NCBI GenBank assembly: GCA_002101905.1
Contig: LQPU01000061.1
Span: forward strand, 58,030-122,029
Reading direction: 5' to 3'
DNA from: Mycobacterium shimoidei
GTDB lineage: Bacteria > Actinomycetota > Actinomycetes > Mycobacteriales > Mycobacteriaceae
DNA length: 64,000 bases
Shown in pieces: positions 34,577 through 42,100 of the stretch; the first letter of the stretch is position 1; each line of letters opens with the position of its first letter. A program made the position numbers and the translations under genes. The notes under the pieces are model-generated. The model saw only the letters and a list, made by a program, of their open reading frames with translations, made no database searches and had not been told where the DNA came from.

Positions 34577-34627
34577 TTAGCGCGCAGCCACCTCACAAGT
34601 CCATAAGCCAATCAATTCGCGGACCAC
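34577..34627 (-). CDS. Possible tiny ORF with perfect Shine-Dalgarno (or small RNA)
   Basis: On the minus strand AGAAAGGAGGT (34626-34636) is fully complementary to the last bases of 16S rRNA. An ORF in the frame of the GTG at 34625-34627 reads 16 residues, 'MVRELIGLWTCEVAAR', but that start overlaps the Shine-Dalgarno. TTG 34613-34615 in the same frame, 11 bases downstream, is better placed and gives 12 residues. An ATG at 34602-34604 in another frame gives only Met-Asp-Leu. The hairpin at 34469-34519 closes the unit. It may be a regulatory RNA instead of a peptide gene. Confidence 0.35.
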   Translation of the reverse strand: MVRELIGLWTCEVAAR

Positions 34628-34684
34628 CTCCTTTCTTGTGTACGGCTGACGCTACCCGCTGCCCGGTAGCACGAACCACCGAAT

Positions 34685-35554
34685 TCAGCGATCGCTGACG
34701 ATCGCGGCGTCGACGAGCTCGGTGAATTCCGCTGCCATCGGTGGCTGCGGGAGCGGCCGGCCGTCCAGAGTGTGCACCCGTGCAGCCAACGTCATCGCCG
34801 ATACCAGCCAAATGCCTTGCGCGGCATGCAGATCCGCGACCCGCAAGGCGCGGTAGTCGCAGTCATAGCCTTTGGCGCGAGCTACCGTGAAGAGCGCCTG
34901 CTGGGTGGTGCCGCGCAGAATCGGATACCACGGCGGCGGTGTCAGCAGGCATCGGTCGTCGGAGGCGATCACCACCGTCGAGCGGGGGCCCTCCAGGATG
35001 TAGCCGTCCGAGCTGACGAAGATGACGTCGCCGGCGCCCTGCCGGGCGGCGTGCCGCAGCGCGGCCATGTTGATCGCGTAGGACAGTGTTTTGGCGCCGG
35101 CCAGCAGCCACGGCATGGCGTCGACGCCCGTGGAGGGCAGCCCGCGGGGCAGCGTCACCGCGGCCAGCCCGTCGCGGCGGGCCGCGGCCACCCGCTCGGC
35201 GACCGGGTTGACCGTCACGTACGCCGTCGGCTCGCCGCCGCGTTCCCGACCGCGGCTGTAGACCAGCCGCATCGCGCCCTCGTCGGCGGTGTCGGCCACC
35301 CATTGCCGGGTGGCCACGTCGATTGCCCGCCGCCACGTCGACAGATCAGGTTTCGGCAGGTCCATCAAGGCGGCCGAATGGGCCAGTCGGCCCAGATGCG
35401 CTTCGATCAGGCAGGCCCGGCCGTCGCGGACCAGCAGCGTTTCGAAGATGCCGTCGCCACGCACCGCAGCGAGGTCGTCGGCGAACAGCAGCGGTGTTCC
35501 CGGCGGATGGATCTCGCCGTCTAGCGTGACGACCACACCCGGGTGGTCTGTCAT
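34685..35554 (-). CDS. pabC: Aminodeoxychorismate lyase-like PLP enzyme (Rv0812-like)
   Basis: A 289-residue class IV PLP aminotransferase-fold enzyme. Catalytic Lys K155 in 'LAGAKTLSYA', and the phosphate/Glu segment 'YILEGPRSTV' (E188). It is expected to release pyruvate from aminodeoxychorismate to give p-aminobenzoate for folate; a D-amino acid or branched-chain aminotransferase role cannot be excluded from sequence. ATG 35554 gives the family length. Divergent from the ygfZ gene. Confidence 0.85.
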   Translation of the reverse strand: MTDHPGVVVTLDGEIHPPGTPLLFADDLAAVRGDGIFETLLVRDGRACLIEAHLGRLAHSAALMDLPKPDLSTWRRAIDVATRQWVADTADEGAMRLVYSRGRERGGEPTAYVTVNPVAERVAAARRDGLAAVTLPRGLPSTGVDAMPWLLAGAKTLSYAINMAALRHAARQGAGDVIFVSSDGYILEGPRSTVVIASDDRCLLTPPPWYPILRGTTQQALFTVARAKGYDCDYRALRVADLHAAQGIWLVSAMTLAARVHTLDGRPLPQPPMAAEFTELVDAAIVSDR

Positions 35555-35644
35555 GGATATGGAGCCTATATGTCCGCCTGCCGACGTATGTGACGCTGGC
35601 TTCACAGACGTCGGTTGGCGTTGAGCAGCTCGTAGAGTTGGGAT

Positions 35645-36727
35645 GTGACCGCAGTTCCCGTCCCCGAAGGCCCAGACGCCGGTGCTATCTGGCACTACGG
35701 CGATCCGCTCGCTGAACAACGCGCCGCCCAGACGGACGCCGTACTGGTCGATCGCTCGCATCGGGCGGTGCTCACCCTGACCGGCGCCGACCGGCAGACC
35801 TGGTTGCACAGCATCTCCACCCAACACGTCAGCGAGCTGACCGACGGCGCCAGCACCGAAAACCTGAGCTTGGATGGTCGGGGCCGCGTCGAAGACCACT
35901 GGCTGCAAACCGAACTGGGCGGTGTGACCTATCTCGACACCGAACCGTGGCGTGGTGAACCGCTGCTGGACTACCTACGCCGGATGGTGTTTTGGTCTGA
36001 GGTCACCCCGGCCGCCGCGGAGTTGGCGGTGCTGTCGCTGCTGGGTCCGCGGTTGGCTGAGCGGGCTGTCCTCGACGCGATCGGCGTGGACGCGTTGCCC
36101 GCCCAGATGACGGCGGTGCCAGTGCACGGGGGCTTTCTGCGGCGGATGACCGGCGCGACCGGGCAACTCGAGCTGGACCTGCTGGTCCCCCGAGGCCGGT
36201 CCGCCGAGTGGGAGCAGCGCCTGACGCAGGCGGGGGTTCGCCGGGCCGGGGTATGGACGTACGAGGCGCACCGGGTGGCGGCCGTCCGCCCCCGGCTGGG
36301 GGTTGACACCGACGAGCGCACCATCCCGCACGAGGTGGGCTGGATCGGCGGCCCCGGGGTGGGGGCGGTTCATTTGGACAAAGGCTGCTATCGCGGACAG
36401 GAGACCGTCGCCAGGGTGCACAACCTCGGTAAACCGCCGCGGATGCTGGTGTTGCTGCATCTGGACGGCTCGGCGGAGCGGCCGTCGACGGGTGATGCCG
36501 TAAAGGCCGACGGGCGCCGGGTGGGCCGGCTGGGCACCGTCGTCGACCATGTCGATCTGGGCCCGGTGGCGCTGGCGCTGCTCAAGCGCGGGTTGCCGGC
36601 CGAGACCGCGTTGGTGACCGGTCGCGACGACGTCGCCGCCACGATCGACCCCGACACCGTGCCTTCCGACGACGTAGTCGGCGCCGGGCGGCAGGCCGTC
36701 GAGCGGCTGCGCGGCATCAACCGATAA
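35645..36727 (+). CDS. ygfZ: Folate-binding YgfZ/GcvT-like protein (Rv0811c-like)
   Basis: A 360-residue GcvT-fold protein with the YgfZ signature 'KGCYRGQE' near residue 247, whose Cys is conserved. YgfZ proteins bind tetrahydrofolate and help assemble or repair iron-sulfur enzymes. The GTG at 35645 follows a TAGAGT box (35633-35638) by 6 bases, so the mRNA may be leaderless. A folate-related neighbour (pabC) is divergent to it. Confidence 0.9.
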   Translation: MTAVPVPEGPDAGAIWHYGDPLAEQRAAQTDAVLVDRSHRAVLTLTGADRQTWLHSISTQHVSELTDGASTENLSLDGRGRVEDHWLQTELGGVTYLDTEPWRGEPLLDYLRRMVFWSEVTPAAAELAVLSLLGPRLAERAVLDAIGVDALPAQMTAVPVHGGFLRRMTGATGQLELDLLVPRGRSAEWEQRLTQAGVRRAGVWTYEAHRVAAVRPRLGVDTDERTIPHEVGWIGGPGVGAVHLDKGCYRGQETVARVHNLGKPPRMLVLLHLDGSAERPSTGDAVKADGRRVGRLGTVVDHVDLGPVALALLKRGLPAETALVTGRDDVAATIDPDTVPSDDVVGAGRQAVERLRGINR

Positions 36728-36812
36728 TCGCTTCTACCGACGGGTAGGGCAGGCAGCACACAAGGACGGGGCACGGTAAACTGTCGGCAGGACAATAAAT
36801 TCACTGACAGAT

Positions 36813-36863
36813 CGGAGCCGCCTAATATTGGGCCGCTCCGTTATTGCGCGAGGGGGTTCCCCC
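36813..36863 (+). promoter_or_regulatory. Structured 5' leader of the DUF3073 gene
   Basis: CGGAGC (36813-36818) pairs with GCTCCG (36835-36840), extended inward by three more pairs around a TAATATT loop, and a second small hairpin of five G, TT and five C (36852-36863) ends at the ATG. A TAAATT -10-like box is at 36796-36801. The second hairpin covers the ribosome-binding region and could modulate translation. Confidence 0.4.
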
Positions 36864-37049
36864 ATGGGCCGCGGCCGGGCTAAGGCGAAGCAGACCAAGG
36901 TTGCTCGAGAACTGAAGTACAGCTCCCCGCAGACCGACTTCGAGCGGCTTCAACGCGAGCTGTCCGGGTCGAACTCCGACGACTCCGACCGGTTCGACGA
37001 TGAGGACCAGCTTCCCGACGACCCGTGGGCAGAGGACTATCGCCGCTAG
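36864..37049 (+). CDS. DUF3073 protein (Rv0810c-like)
   Basis: A 61-residue protein with a basic N-terminus 'MGRGRAKAKQTKVARELKYS' and a very acidic C-terminal half ending 'DDPWAEDYRR', the standard DUF3073 plan, conserved in actinobacteria. Function unknown; the basic head suggests nucleic acid or ribosome binding. It converges on purM with a 3-base gap. Confidence 0.9.
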   Translation: MGRGRAKAKQTKVARELKYSSPQTDFERLQRELSGSNSDDSDRFDDEDQLPDDPWAEDYRR

Positions 37050-37052
37050 CCC

Positions 37053-38129
37053 TTAAAACCGCGGGTGTTGCCCGACGAGCTTGGCTCGCGGGCCATCTTT
37101 TCCGCCCTTGCTGATGGTGCCCAGCACCCAGCAATCCAAGTGCCGGGCGGTCAGGATGGCCAAGGCGCGGTCGGTGTCCTCGGGAGCGACGACAGCGACC
37201 ATGCCGACACCCATGTTGAACGTCTTCTCCATCTCCGCGCGACTGACCCGGCCGCGTTGGGCGATCATCGCGAATACCGGCGCGGGCGTCCATGTGCCCC
37301 GGTCGATTTCGGCGACCAGCCCGTTCGGGATAACCCGTTCCAAGTTGCCGGCCAGTCCGCCACCGGTGATGTGGCAGAACGTGCGGACCTGAGTTTCGGC
37401 GGCCAGCGCCATACAGTGCTTGGCGTAGATGAGCGTCGGTTCTAGCAGCTCCTCGCCCAGGGTGCGGCCGAACTCTTCCACGTGCCCGGCCAGGTTCATC
37501 CGGTCGATCTCCAGCAGCACCCGCCGGGCCAGCGAGTAGCCGTTGGAATGCAGGCCCGACGATCCCATCGCGATGATCACGTCGCCGGGTTTGACCCGCT
37601 CGGGTCCCAGCACGTCGTCGGCCTCGACCACGCCGACGGCGGTTCCGGAGATGTCGTAGTGGTCGGGTTCGATCAGGCCGGGATGTTCGGCGGTCTCTCC
37701 GCCGAGCAGCGCGCAGCCCGCTCGCATGCAGCCGTCGGCGATGCCGGCGACGATCGCGTTGAGCCGCTCCGGCACGATCCGCCCGACGGCGATGTAGTCC
37801 AGCAGGAACAGCGGCTCGGCGCCGCACACCACCAAATCGTCGACCACCATCGCCACCAGGTCGAGGCCTACGGTGTCGTGTTTGTCCATCGCCTGCGCGA
37901 CGGCCAGCTTGGTGCCGACGCCGTCGCTGGACGCGGCCAGCAGCGGTTCGCGGTAACCACCGCGCAGCGCGAACAATCCGGCGAAGCCGCCCAGCGAGCT
38001 GCGTACTTCGGGTCTGGTGGCTTTCGACGCCAGCGGCTTGAACAATTCGACGGCCCGCTCGCCGGCTGCGATATCTACCCCTGCCGATGCGTAGGTGACG
38101 CCGTGATTGCCGGGGTCTTTTTCAGTCAT
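37053..38129 (-). CDS. purM: Phosphoribosylformylglycinamidine cyclo-ligase PurM
   Basis: A 358-residue AIR synthetase, fifth step of de novo purine synthesis. Seen: 'YASAGVDIAAGERAVELFK', 'DGVGTKLAVAQAMDKHDTVG' and 'MGSSGLHSNGYSLAR', all family blocks. Follows purF by 40 bases on the same strand, so they form an operon. Confidence 0.97.
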   Translation of the reverse strand: MTEKDPGNHGVTYASAGVDIAAGERAVELFKPLASKATRPEVRSSLGGFAGLFALRGGYREPLLAASSDGVGTKLAVAQAMDKHDTVGLDLVAMVVDDLVVCGAEPLFLLDYIAVGRIVPERLNAIVAGIADGCMRAGCALLGGETAEHPGLIEPDHYDISGTAVGVVEADDVLGPERVKPGDVIIAMGSSGLHSNGYSLARRVLLEIDRMNLAGHVEEFGRTLGEELLEPTLIYAKHCMALAAETQVRTFCHITGGGLAGNLERVIPNGLVAEIDRGTWTPAPVFAMIAQRGRVSRAEMEKTFNMGVGMVAVVAPEDTDRALAILTARHLDCWVLGTISKGGKDGPRAKLVGQHPRF

Positions 38130-38169
38130 CGCGGTTAAGGCTACCGGTCGGCGCCCCCGTCGGTACCGG

Positions 38170-39735
38170 CTATGGATGCCGCAGGACCGACGCCTGTTCG
38201 GCCTCCGGCGATGCTTCTGCGGTCGCGATATCGGGTCGCGCCGCGGCGCCGCGGGCGGTGGTCGCCAGCATGTGCTCGATGACGTTCTTGCCCAGTGCGG
38301 TTTCGCTGGGCAGCTCGATCGGATACTTGCCGTCGAAGCAGGCGCTGCACAGCCGCGAGGTCGGCTGCTCGGTGGCGGCGATCAGGCCCCGCAGTGAGAT
38401 GTAGCCCAGCGTGTCGGCGTTGATGCCGTGTCGCACGGCCTCGACCATTTCCTCTTCGTCCTCGACGGCGTTGGCGATCAACTCGGCCGGAGAGGGAAAG
38501 TCGATGCCGTAGAAGCAGGGCCACTTGACCGGCGGCGAGGCGATCCGCACATGGACCTCGACCGCGCCGGCCTCGCGCAGCATCCGCACCAACGCGCGCT
38601 GGGTGTTACCCCGCACGATCGAGTCGTCGACGACGATGAGCCGCTTGCCGCGGATGACTTCCTTGAGCGGGTTGAGCTTGAGCCTGATACCGAGCTGCCG
38701 AATGGTCTGCGACGGCTGGATGAATGTGCGTCCGACGTAAGCGTTCTTCGTCAAACCCTGCCCGTAGGGAATACCGGACTCCTGGGCGTAGCCGACCGCC
38801 GCCGGCGTGCCCGACTCCGGGACACCGATCACCAGGTCGGCGTCGATCGGGCATTCGCGGGCCAGCCGGCGACCGATCTCGACCCGGGCGCGATGCACCG
38901 AGCGGCCGGCAAGCGTGCTGTCCGGACGCGCCAGGTACACGTACTCGAAGATGCAGCCCTTGGGAGTGGGGTTGGCGAAGCGGGTGGACCGCACGCCGTC
39001 GGCGTCGATCGCCAGTAGTTCACCGGGCTCGATGTCACGGACGAACGAGGCGCCGACGATGTCCAGCGCCGCGGTTTCCGAGGCCACTACCCAGCCGCGG
39101 TCCAGCCGCCCCAACGACAACGGGCGCACCCCGTACGGGTCGCGGGCCGCATACAGCGTGTCCTCGTCCATGAATGTCACGCAGAAGGCGCCGCGCACGG
39201 TCGGCAGCAGTTCCAGCGCCGCCTGCTCCAGGCTGGAGTCCGCCGCGCCGTGCGCCAGCAGCGCGCCGAGGATGTCGGAGTCGGTGCTGGCACTCCCGGG
39301 GATTCGGGGGTTGATCAGCCCCGCGTCGCGCGCCCGGGTGACCAGTTCGGTGCTGTTGACTAGGTTGCCGTTATGCCCCAGTGCCACCCCGGTGCCGGCG
39401 CTCGTGGTGTGAAACACCGGCTGGGCGTTTTCCCAGGTGGTCTGACCGGTGGTGGAGTAGCGGCAATGCCCGATCGCGACGTGTCCTTGCATGGCGGTCA
39501 GGGTCTGCTCTTCGAAAACCTGGCTGACCAGCCCCAAATCCTTGAACACCAGGACCTGCGACCCGTCGGCGACGGCGATGCCGGCGGCCTCCTGGCCGCG
39601 ATGCTGCAACGCGTACAAGCCGTAATAGGTGAGCTTGGCGACTTCCTCGCCGGGTGCCCATACGCCGAATACACCACACTCTTCGCCGGGCGGGTTTTCT
39701 GGAATCGCCGGGAGTATCGGCTGCTGAGCGGTCAC
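38170..39735 (-). CDS. purF: Amidophosphoribosyltransferase PurF
   Basis: A 521-residue glutamine PRPP amidotransferase, first committed step of purine synthesis. A 19-residue propeptide precedes the catalytic C20 ('EECGVFG'), as in enzymes that are self-processed; PRPP loop 'LIVVDDSIVRGNTQRALVRML'-like segment present; Cys residues in 'CPIDAD', 'RLCSACFDGKYP' fit Fe-S cluster ligands of the B. subtilis type. GTG start. The 190 bases upstream probably hold the promoter. Confidence 0.97.
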   Translation of the reverse strand: MTAQQPILPAIPENPPGEECGVFGVWAPGEEVAKLTYYGLYALQHRGQEAAGIAVADGSQVLVFKDLGLVSQVFEEQTLTAMQGHVAIGHCRYSTTGQTTWENAQPVFHTTSAGTGVALGHNGNLVNSTELVTRARDAGLINPRIPGSASTDSDILGALLAHGAADSSLEQAALELLPTVRGAFCVTFMDEDTLYAARDPYGVRPLSLGRLDRGWVVASETAALDIVGASFVRDIEPGELLAIDADGVRSTRFANPTPKGCIFEYVYLARPDSTLAGRSVHRARVEIGRRLARECPIDADLVIGVPESGTPAAVGYAQESGIPYGQGLTKNAYVGRTFIQPSQTIRQLGIRLKLNPLKEVIRGKRLIVVDDSIVRGNTQRALVRMLREAGAVEVHVRIASPPVKWPCFYGIDFPSPAELIANAVEDEEEMVEAVRHGINADTLGYISLRGLIAATEQPTSRLCSACFDGKYPIELPSETALGKNVIEHMLATTARGAAARPDIATAEASPEAEQASVLRHP

Positions 39736-39924
39736 GATGGGGCGGCTCCCTGGGGCGCGGTTGGTGACGTAACGGAGTCTACGGGGGCGACGGTCAAGTC
39801 GCCGAATCGAGCGAGCGTGTTGCGTTCGCGCTAACGACTTTTACGGACCGAGCATTCCCAGAAGGATTCACCAACCACGCAGGTCACAGTGGTCACAGGG
39901 ATTGGTCGGCGTGCGTCGACCGAG

Positions 39925-40311
39925 TCACAGCCTGACCAGCGGTAGCCAGGCGCCGATCTCACCGGCGCGCGATCCGGAGAGCGCTACCGCCCCACCGGCC
40001 TGGGCCTCGGCCAACTGCAGTAGGCCGGTGGCCAGCAAAAGCCATGTCCGCGGATCGGTCTCGACGACGTTGGGCGGCGTGCCGCGGGTGTGCCGCGGTC
40101 CCGAAATACATTGGACGGCAACGAACGGTGGAATCCGGACCTCGACGCTGGCGCCGGGTGCGTGCTCCGCCAAAGTCCGGGCGGTGAGCCGCACCGCGGC
40201 CGCCAAGTCAGCGCGCTCCGGAACCGGCTGTGTGTCGTCGCGCAACCATTCCGCAATGGCCAGTACCGCGGCGCGGGTCTGCGCCGGGTCGGCTTTACGA
40301 CGCGGGGCCAT
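39925..40311 (-). CDS. Sterol carrier family protein (Rv0807-like)
   Basis: A 128-residue protein of the bacterial SCP2-like group found just upstream of purF in mycobacteria ('RKADPAQTRAAVLAIAEWL', 'WLLLATGLLQLAEAQAGG'). No signal peptide. Its ligand is unknown. On the same strand as purF, 190 bases away. Confidence 0.8.
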   Translation of the reverse strand: MAPRRKADPAQTRAAVLAIAEWLRDDTQPVPERADLAAAVRLTARTLAEHAPGASVEVRIPPFVAVQCISGPRHTRGTPPNVVETDPRTWLLLATGLLQLAEAQAGGAVALSGSRAGEIGAWLPLVRL

Positions 40312-40349
40312 ATGTCACTGTCGACGGTCTGGGGCCGGGGCCTTCGCCG

Positions 40350-40712
40350 TCACGACCGCAGCCACCGCCATGCCTCGCCGAGTTCTTCGCGTCGAAATGT
40401 CCGCAGTTCGCCGACCATCAGAGGCGCCGCAGCCAATTTCACGCACCATTCCTCCCACCTCGGGCAGCCAACCATTGCGATCTTGCCGAAGTCGCGCCGG
40501 TGCTTCAGATCGAAGATGGTGTTGGCCCACGCCGCGCGCAGGCTCCAGCCCTCGAAAGCGTCGTCCATGAGGAAAAGCACGCTCGCAGACGCGAACCGCT
40601 TGAGCAAATCTTCGACAAGCCGCTGTAGCACCTGATAGTCGGATCGAGTCAGTCTTGCCGTGGCACGGAATCCGATGACATTGCCGGAACTCTCATCCAT
40701 GACGCTGATCAT
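40350..40712 (-). CDS. STAS/SpoIIAA-like protein
   Basis: A 120-residue protein resembling the SpoIIAA-like family (PF11964): beta strands with 'NVIGFRATARLTRSDYQVL' and 'VLFLMDDAFEGWSLRAAW' followed by a DxK-type turn. Such proteins are small lipid- or protein-binding modules. Its ATG overlaps the stop of the upstream CCPF protein gene (ATGA), so both are under the MerR-type promoter. Confidence 0.75.
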   Translation of the reverse strand: MISVMDESSGNVIGFRATARLTRSDYQVLQRLVEDLLKRFASASVLFLMDDAFEGWSLRAAWANTIFDLKHRRDFGKIAMVGCPRWEEWCVKLAAAPLMVGELRTFRREELGEAWRWLRS

Positions 40713-41014
40713 GTTGTGGCACTTGGTGAAAACAGTTCATCGAACGCTTCGCCGCCCTCGCCCGGCGCCACGATCGTCACGACCAGCGTGTTCTCGTCCT
40801 GGTCGACGCTGAATTTCAGAAACGGGCAGCAGTCTTGCTCGGCACGGACGAACTCGTGTACCAGCGCGGCCGCCGCCGAATCGTAGGCGAGCTCGATGCG
40901 CGAACCCTCGCGGTGGTAGCCGCGCAGGGCCGCCGCGTTGAGCGCTGCGATCCAAGCCAGCCGCTGCCGGTAGTCGGCGGAGTCGAGTGTGCAGGCGGGT
41001 TCAACGTGGTCCAT
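40709..41014 (-). CDS. Small CCPF-motif protein in a MerR-controlled operon
   Basis: A 101-residue protein with adjacent cysteines C62-C63 in 'EQDCCPFLKFSV' and another at C8. I have seen 'ECCPF'-type proteins next to MerR genes in metal resistance loci but do not know the family function; the cysteine pair suggests thiol-based metal binding. First gene after the MerR-type dyad; coupled to the STAS-like gene. Confidence 0.65.
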   Translation of the reverse strand: MDHVEPACTLDSADYRQRLAWIAALNAAALRGYHREGSRIELAYDSAAAALVHEFVRAEQDCCPFLKFSVDQDENTLVVTIVAPGEGGEAFDELFSPSATT

Positions 41015-41028
41015 CTCTACAGCGTGGC

Positions 41029-41046
41029 CCTTCCAGTCACTTGAGG
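41029..41046 (-). promoter_or_regulatory. MerR-family operator dyad
   Basis: Read on the minus strand CCTCAAGT-GA-CTGGAAGG is an imperfect copy of the classic MerR-family dyad CCTCAAGTTAACTTGAGG, with a TTGAAC -35-like box overlapping its upstream arm (41043-41048). It lies between the divergent MerR gene and the CCPF/STAS operon, at the position where MerR regulators twist an overlong promoter spacer. Confidence 0.65.
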
Positions 41047-41074
41047 TTCAACCGCATCGACGAGAAGATGTGCC

Positions 41075-41491
41075 ATGGGCATGAAAATCGGCGAACTTGC
41101 AGAACTGACCGGCACGACCGCGCCGACCATCCGCTACTACGAGGACATCGGTCTTTTGCCCGCGCCAGCCCGGGTGGGCCACCAGCGCCGCTACGGCCAG
41201 GACGATGCACGGCGACTGACATTGATCCGACGGTGCCGAAAGTTCGGATTTTCGCTCGACCAAATCCGGATGCTGACCTGCCTGATCCAAGACGATGAAC
41301 GCCCGTGCAGCGACGCACGCGACCTCGCGCAGGCGCACCTTGAAGAGCTCCGCGACAAGCTGCGGGAATTGCATGCGCTCGAACGCGACCTCGCGATGTT
41401 CATCGAAGCAGCCGACGACGTCTGCCCCGGCGGATCTGGCCCGAACTGCGTTGTCCTGGAGCAACTCGCTGAATCGTCAGCGTCGTTGTAG
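41075..41491 (+). CDS. MerR-family metal-type regulator
   Basis: A 138-residue MerR protein: winged helix 'MKIGELAELTGTTAPTIRYYE', coiled-coil dimer helix, and Cys at 78, 117 and 125. The spacing is like the Hg/Cd/Pb-sensing subgroup (MerR itself uses C82, C117, C126). It probably senses a soft metal or thiol stress. ATG 41075 or 41081. It is divergent from the CCPF gene and overlaps the convergent CPBP gene by 15 bases. Confidence 0.88.
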   Translation: MGMKIGELAELTGTTAPTIRYYEDIGLLPAPARVGHQRRYGQDDARRLTLIRRCRKFGFSLDQIRMLTCLIQDDERPCSDARDLAQAHLEELRDKLRELHALERDLAMFIEAADDVCPGGSGPNCVVLEQLAESSASL

Positions 41492-42100
41492 AGCCAACGC
41501 CGCCGCGGCGCCGGTCTCATTGATCGCCAAGTGCGCCAGTATCGGCGCCAGCACGCTGCCGGATCGCTCGCCCAGCCAACCCAACACCCAGCCGGCAAGA
41601 CCAGTAACGAGGACGGTGGGCAACACCGGCTCGCCAGTGGCACGCGCATCGGCGATATGGGAGAGCCCAAATGCGGTGGCCTGCAACAGCCTTCCGCCGG
41701 TTCGCCCGAAAGCGGCGTTGGCGGCGGCGGCCAATGCCCCGCGGTATGCCGCCTCCTCAGCGCACACGGTGCCCAGCGGGATGTGCAGCAACAGCCAGGT
41801 CGGCGCCGGTCGCGGTAGCTCGCGGTCGGTCATCCCCAGCCGGACCGGCGGCAGCGTCGTGGTCATCGCGACGGCGGTCGCCGCGCCGGTGCCCGCCATC
41901 GCTCCGACGCGCAGCCCCCGCCACAGCTGCGGCGGGCGAAGGCCCAGCGGCGCTCGGGTCGCGGCGATCAGCAGGCCGGCCAGGCCGGCCTGCGCGGGTG
42001 TACGCCACGGCGCCGGCACGCGCGGGGCGACAAAGCTCCAGCCGACCAGCATCGCCGCCAGCACCACCGCCTTTAGTTGGCGAAAAGCGTTGTGCCGCAT
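41477..42100 (-). CDS. CPBP-family intramembrane protease (Rv0804-like)
   Basis: A 207-residue membrane protein with about six hydrophobic segments and the CPBP/Abi motifs 'EEAAYRG' (EExxxR), 'FGLSHI' and 'HLAIN', the putative glutamate/histidine active site. Substrate unknown. Its ATG shares a base with the upstream hydrolase stop (TGATG), so it is the last gene of a purL-hydrolase-CPBP operon. Confidence 0.88.
   Translation of the reverse strand: MRHNAFRQLKAVVLAAMLVGWSFVAPRVPAPWRTPAQAGLAGLLIAATRAPLGLRPPQLWRGLRVGAMAGTGAATAVAMTTTLPPVRLGMTDRELPRPAPTWLLLHIPLGTVCAEEAAYRGALAAAANAAFGRTGGRLLQATAFGLSHIADARATGEPVLPTVLVTGLAGWVLGWLGERSGSVLAPILAHLAINETGAAAALALQRR

Larger units (their letters stand above)
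34384..34684. other. 301-base convergent intergenic region
   Basis: Between the nitrobindin-like gene (plus) and pabC (minus). It holds two long inverted repeats (34391-34453 and 34469-34519) and, on the minus strand, a perfect 11-base Shine-Dalgarno sequence at 34626-34636 heading a possible tiny ORF. Nothing larger is convincing. Confidence 0.8.
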
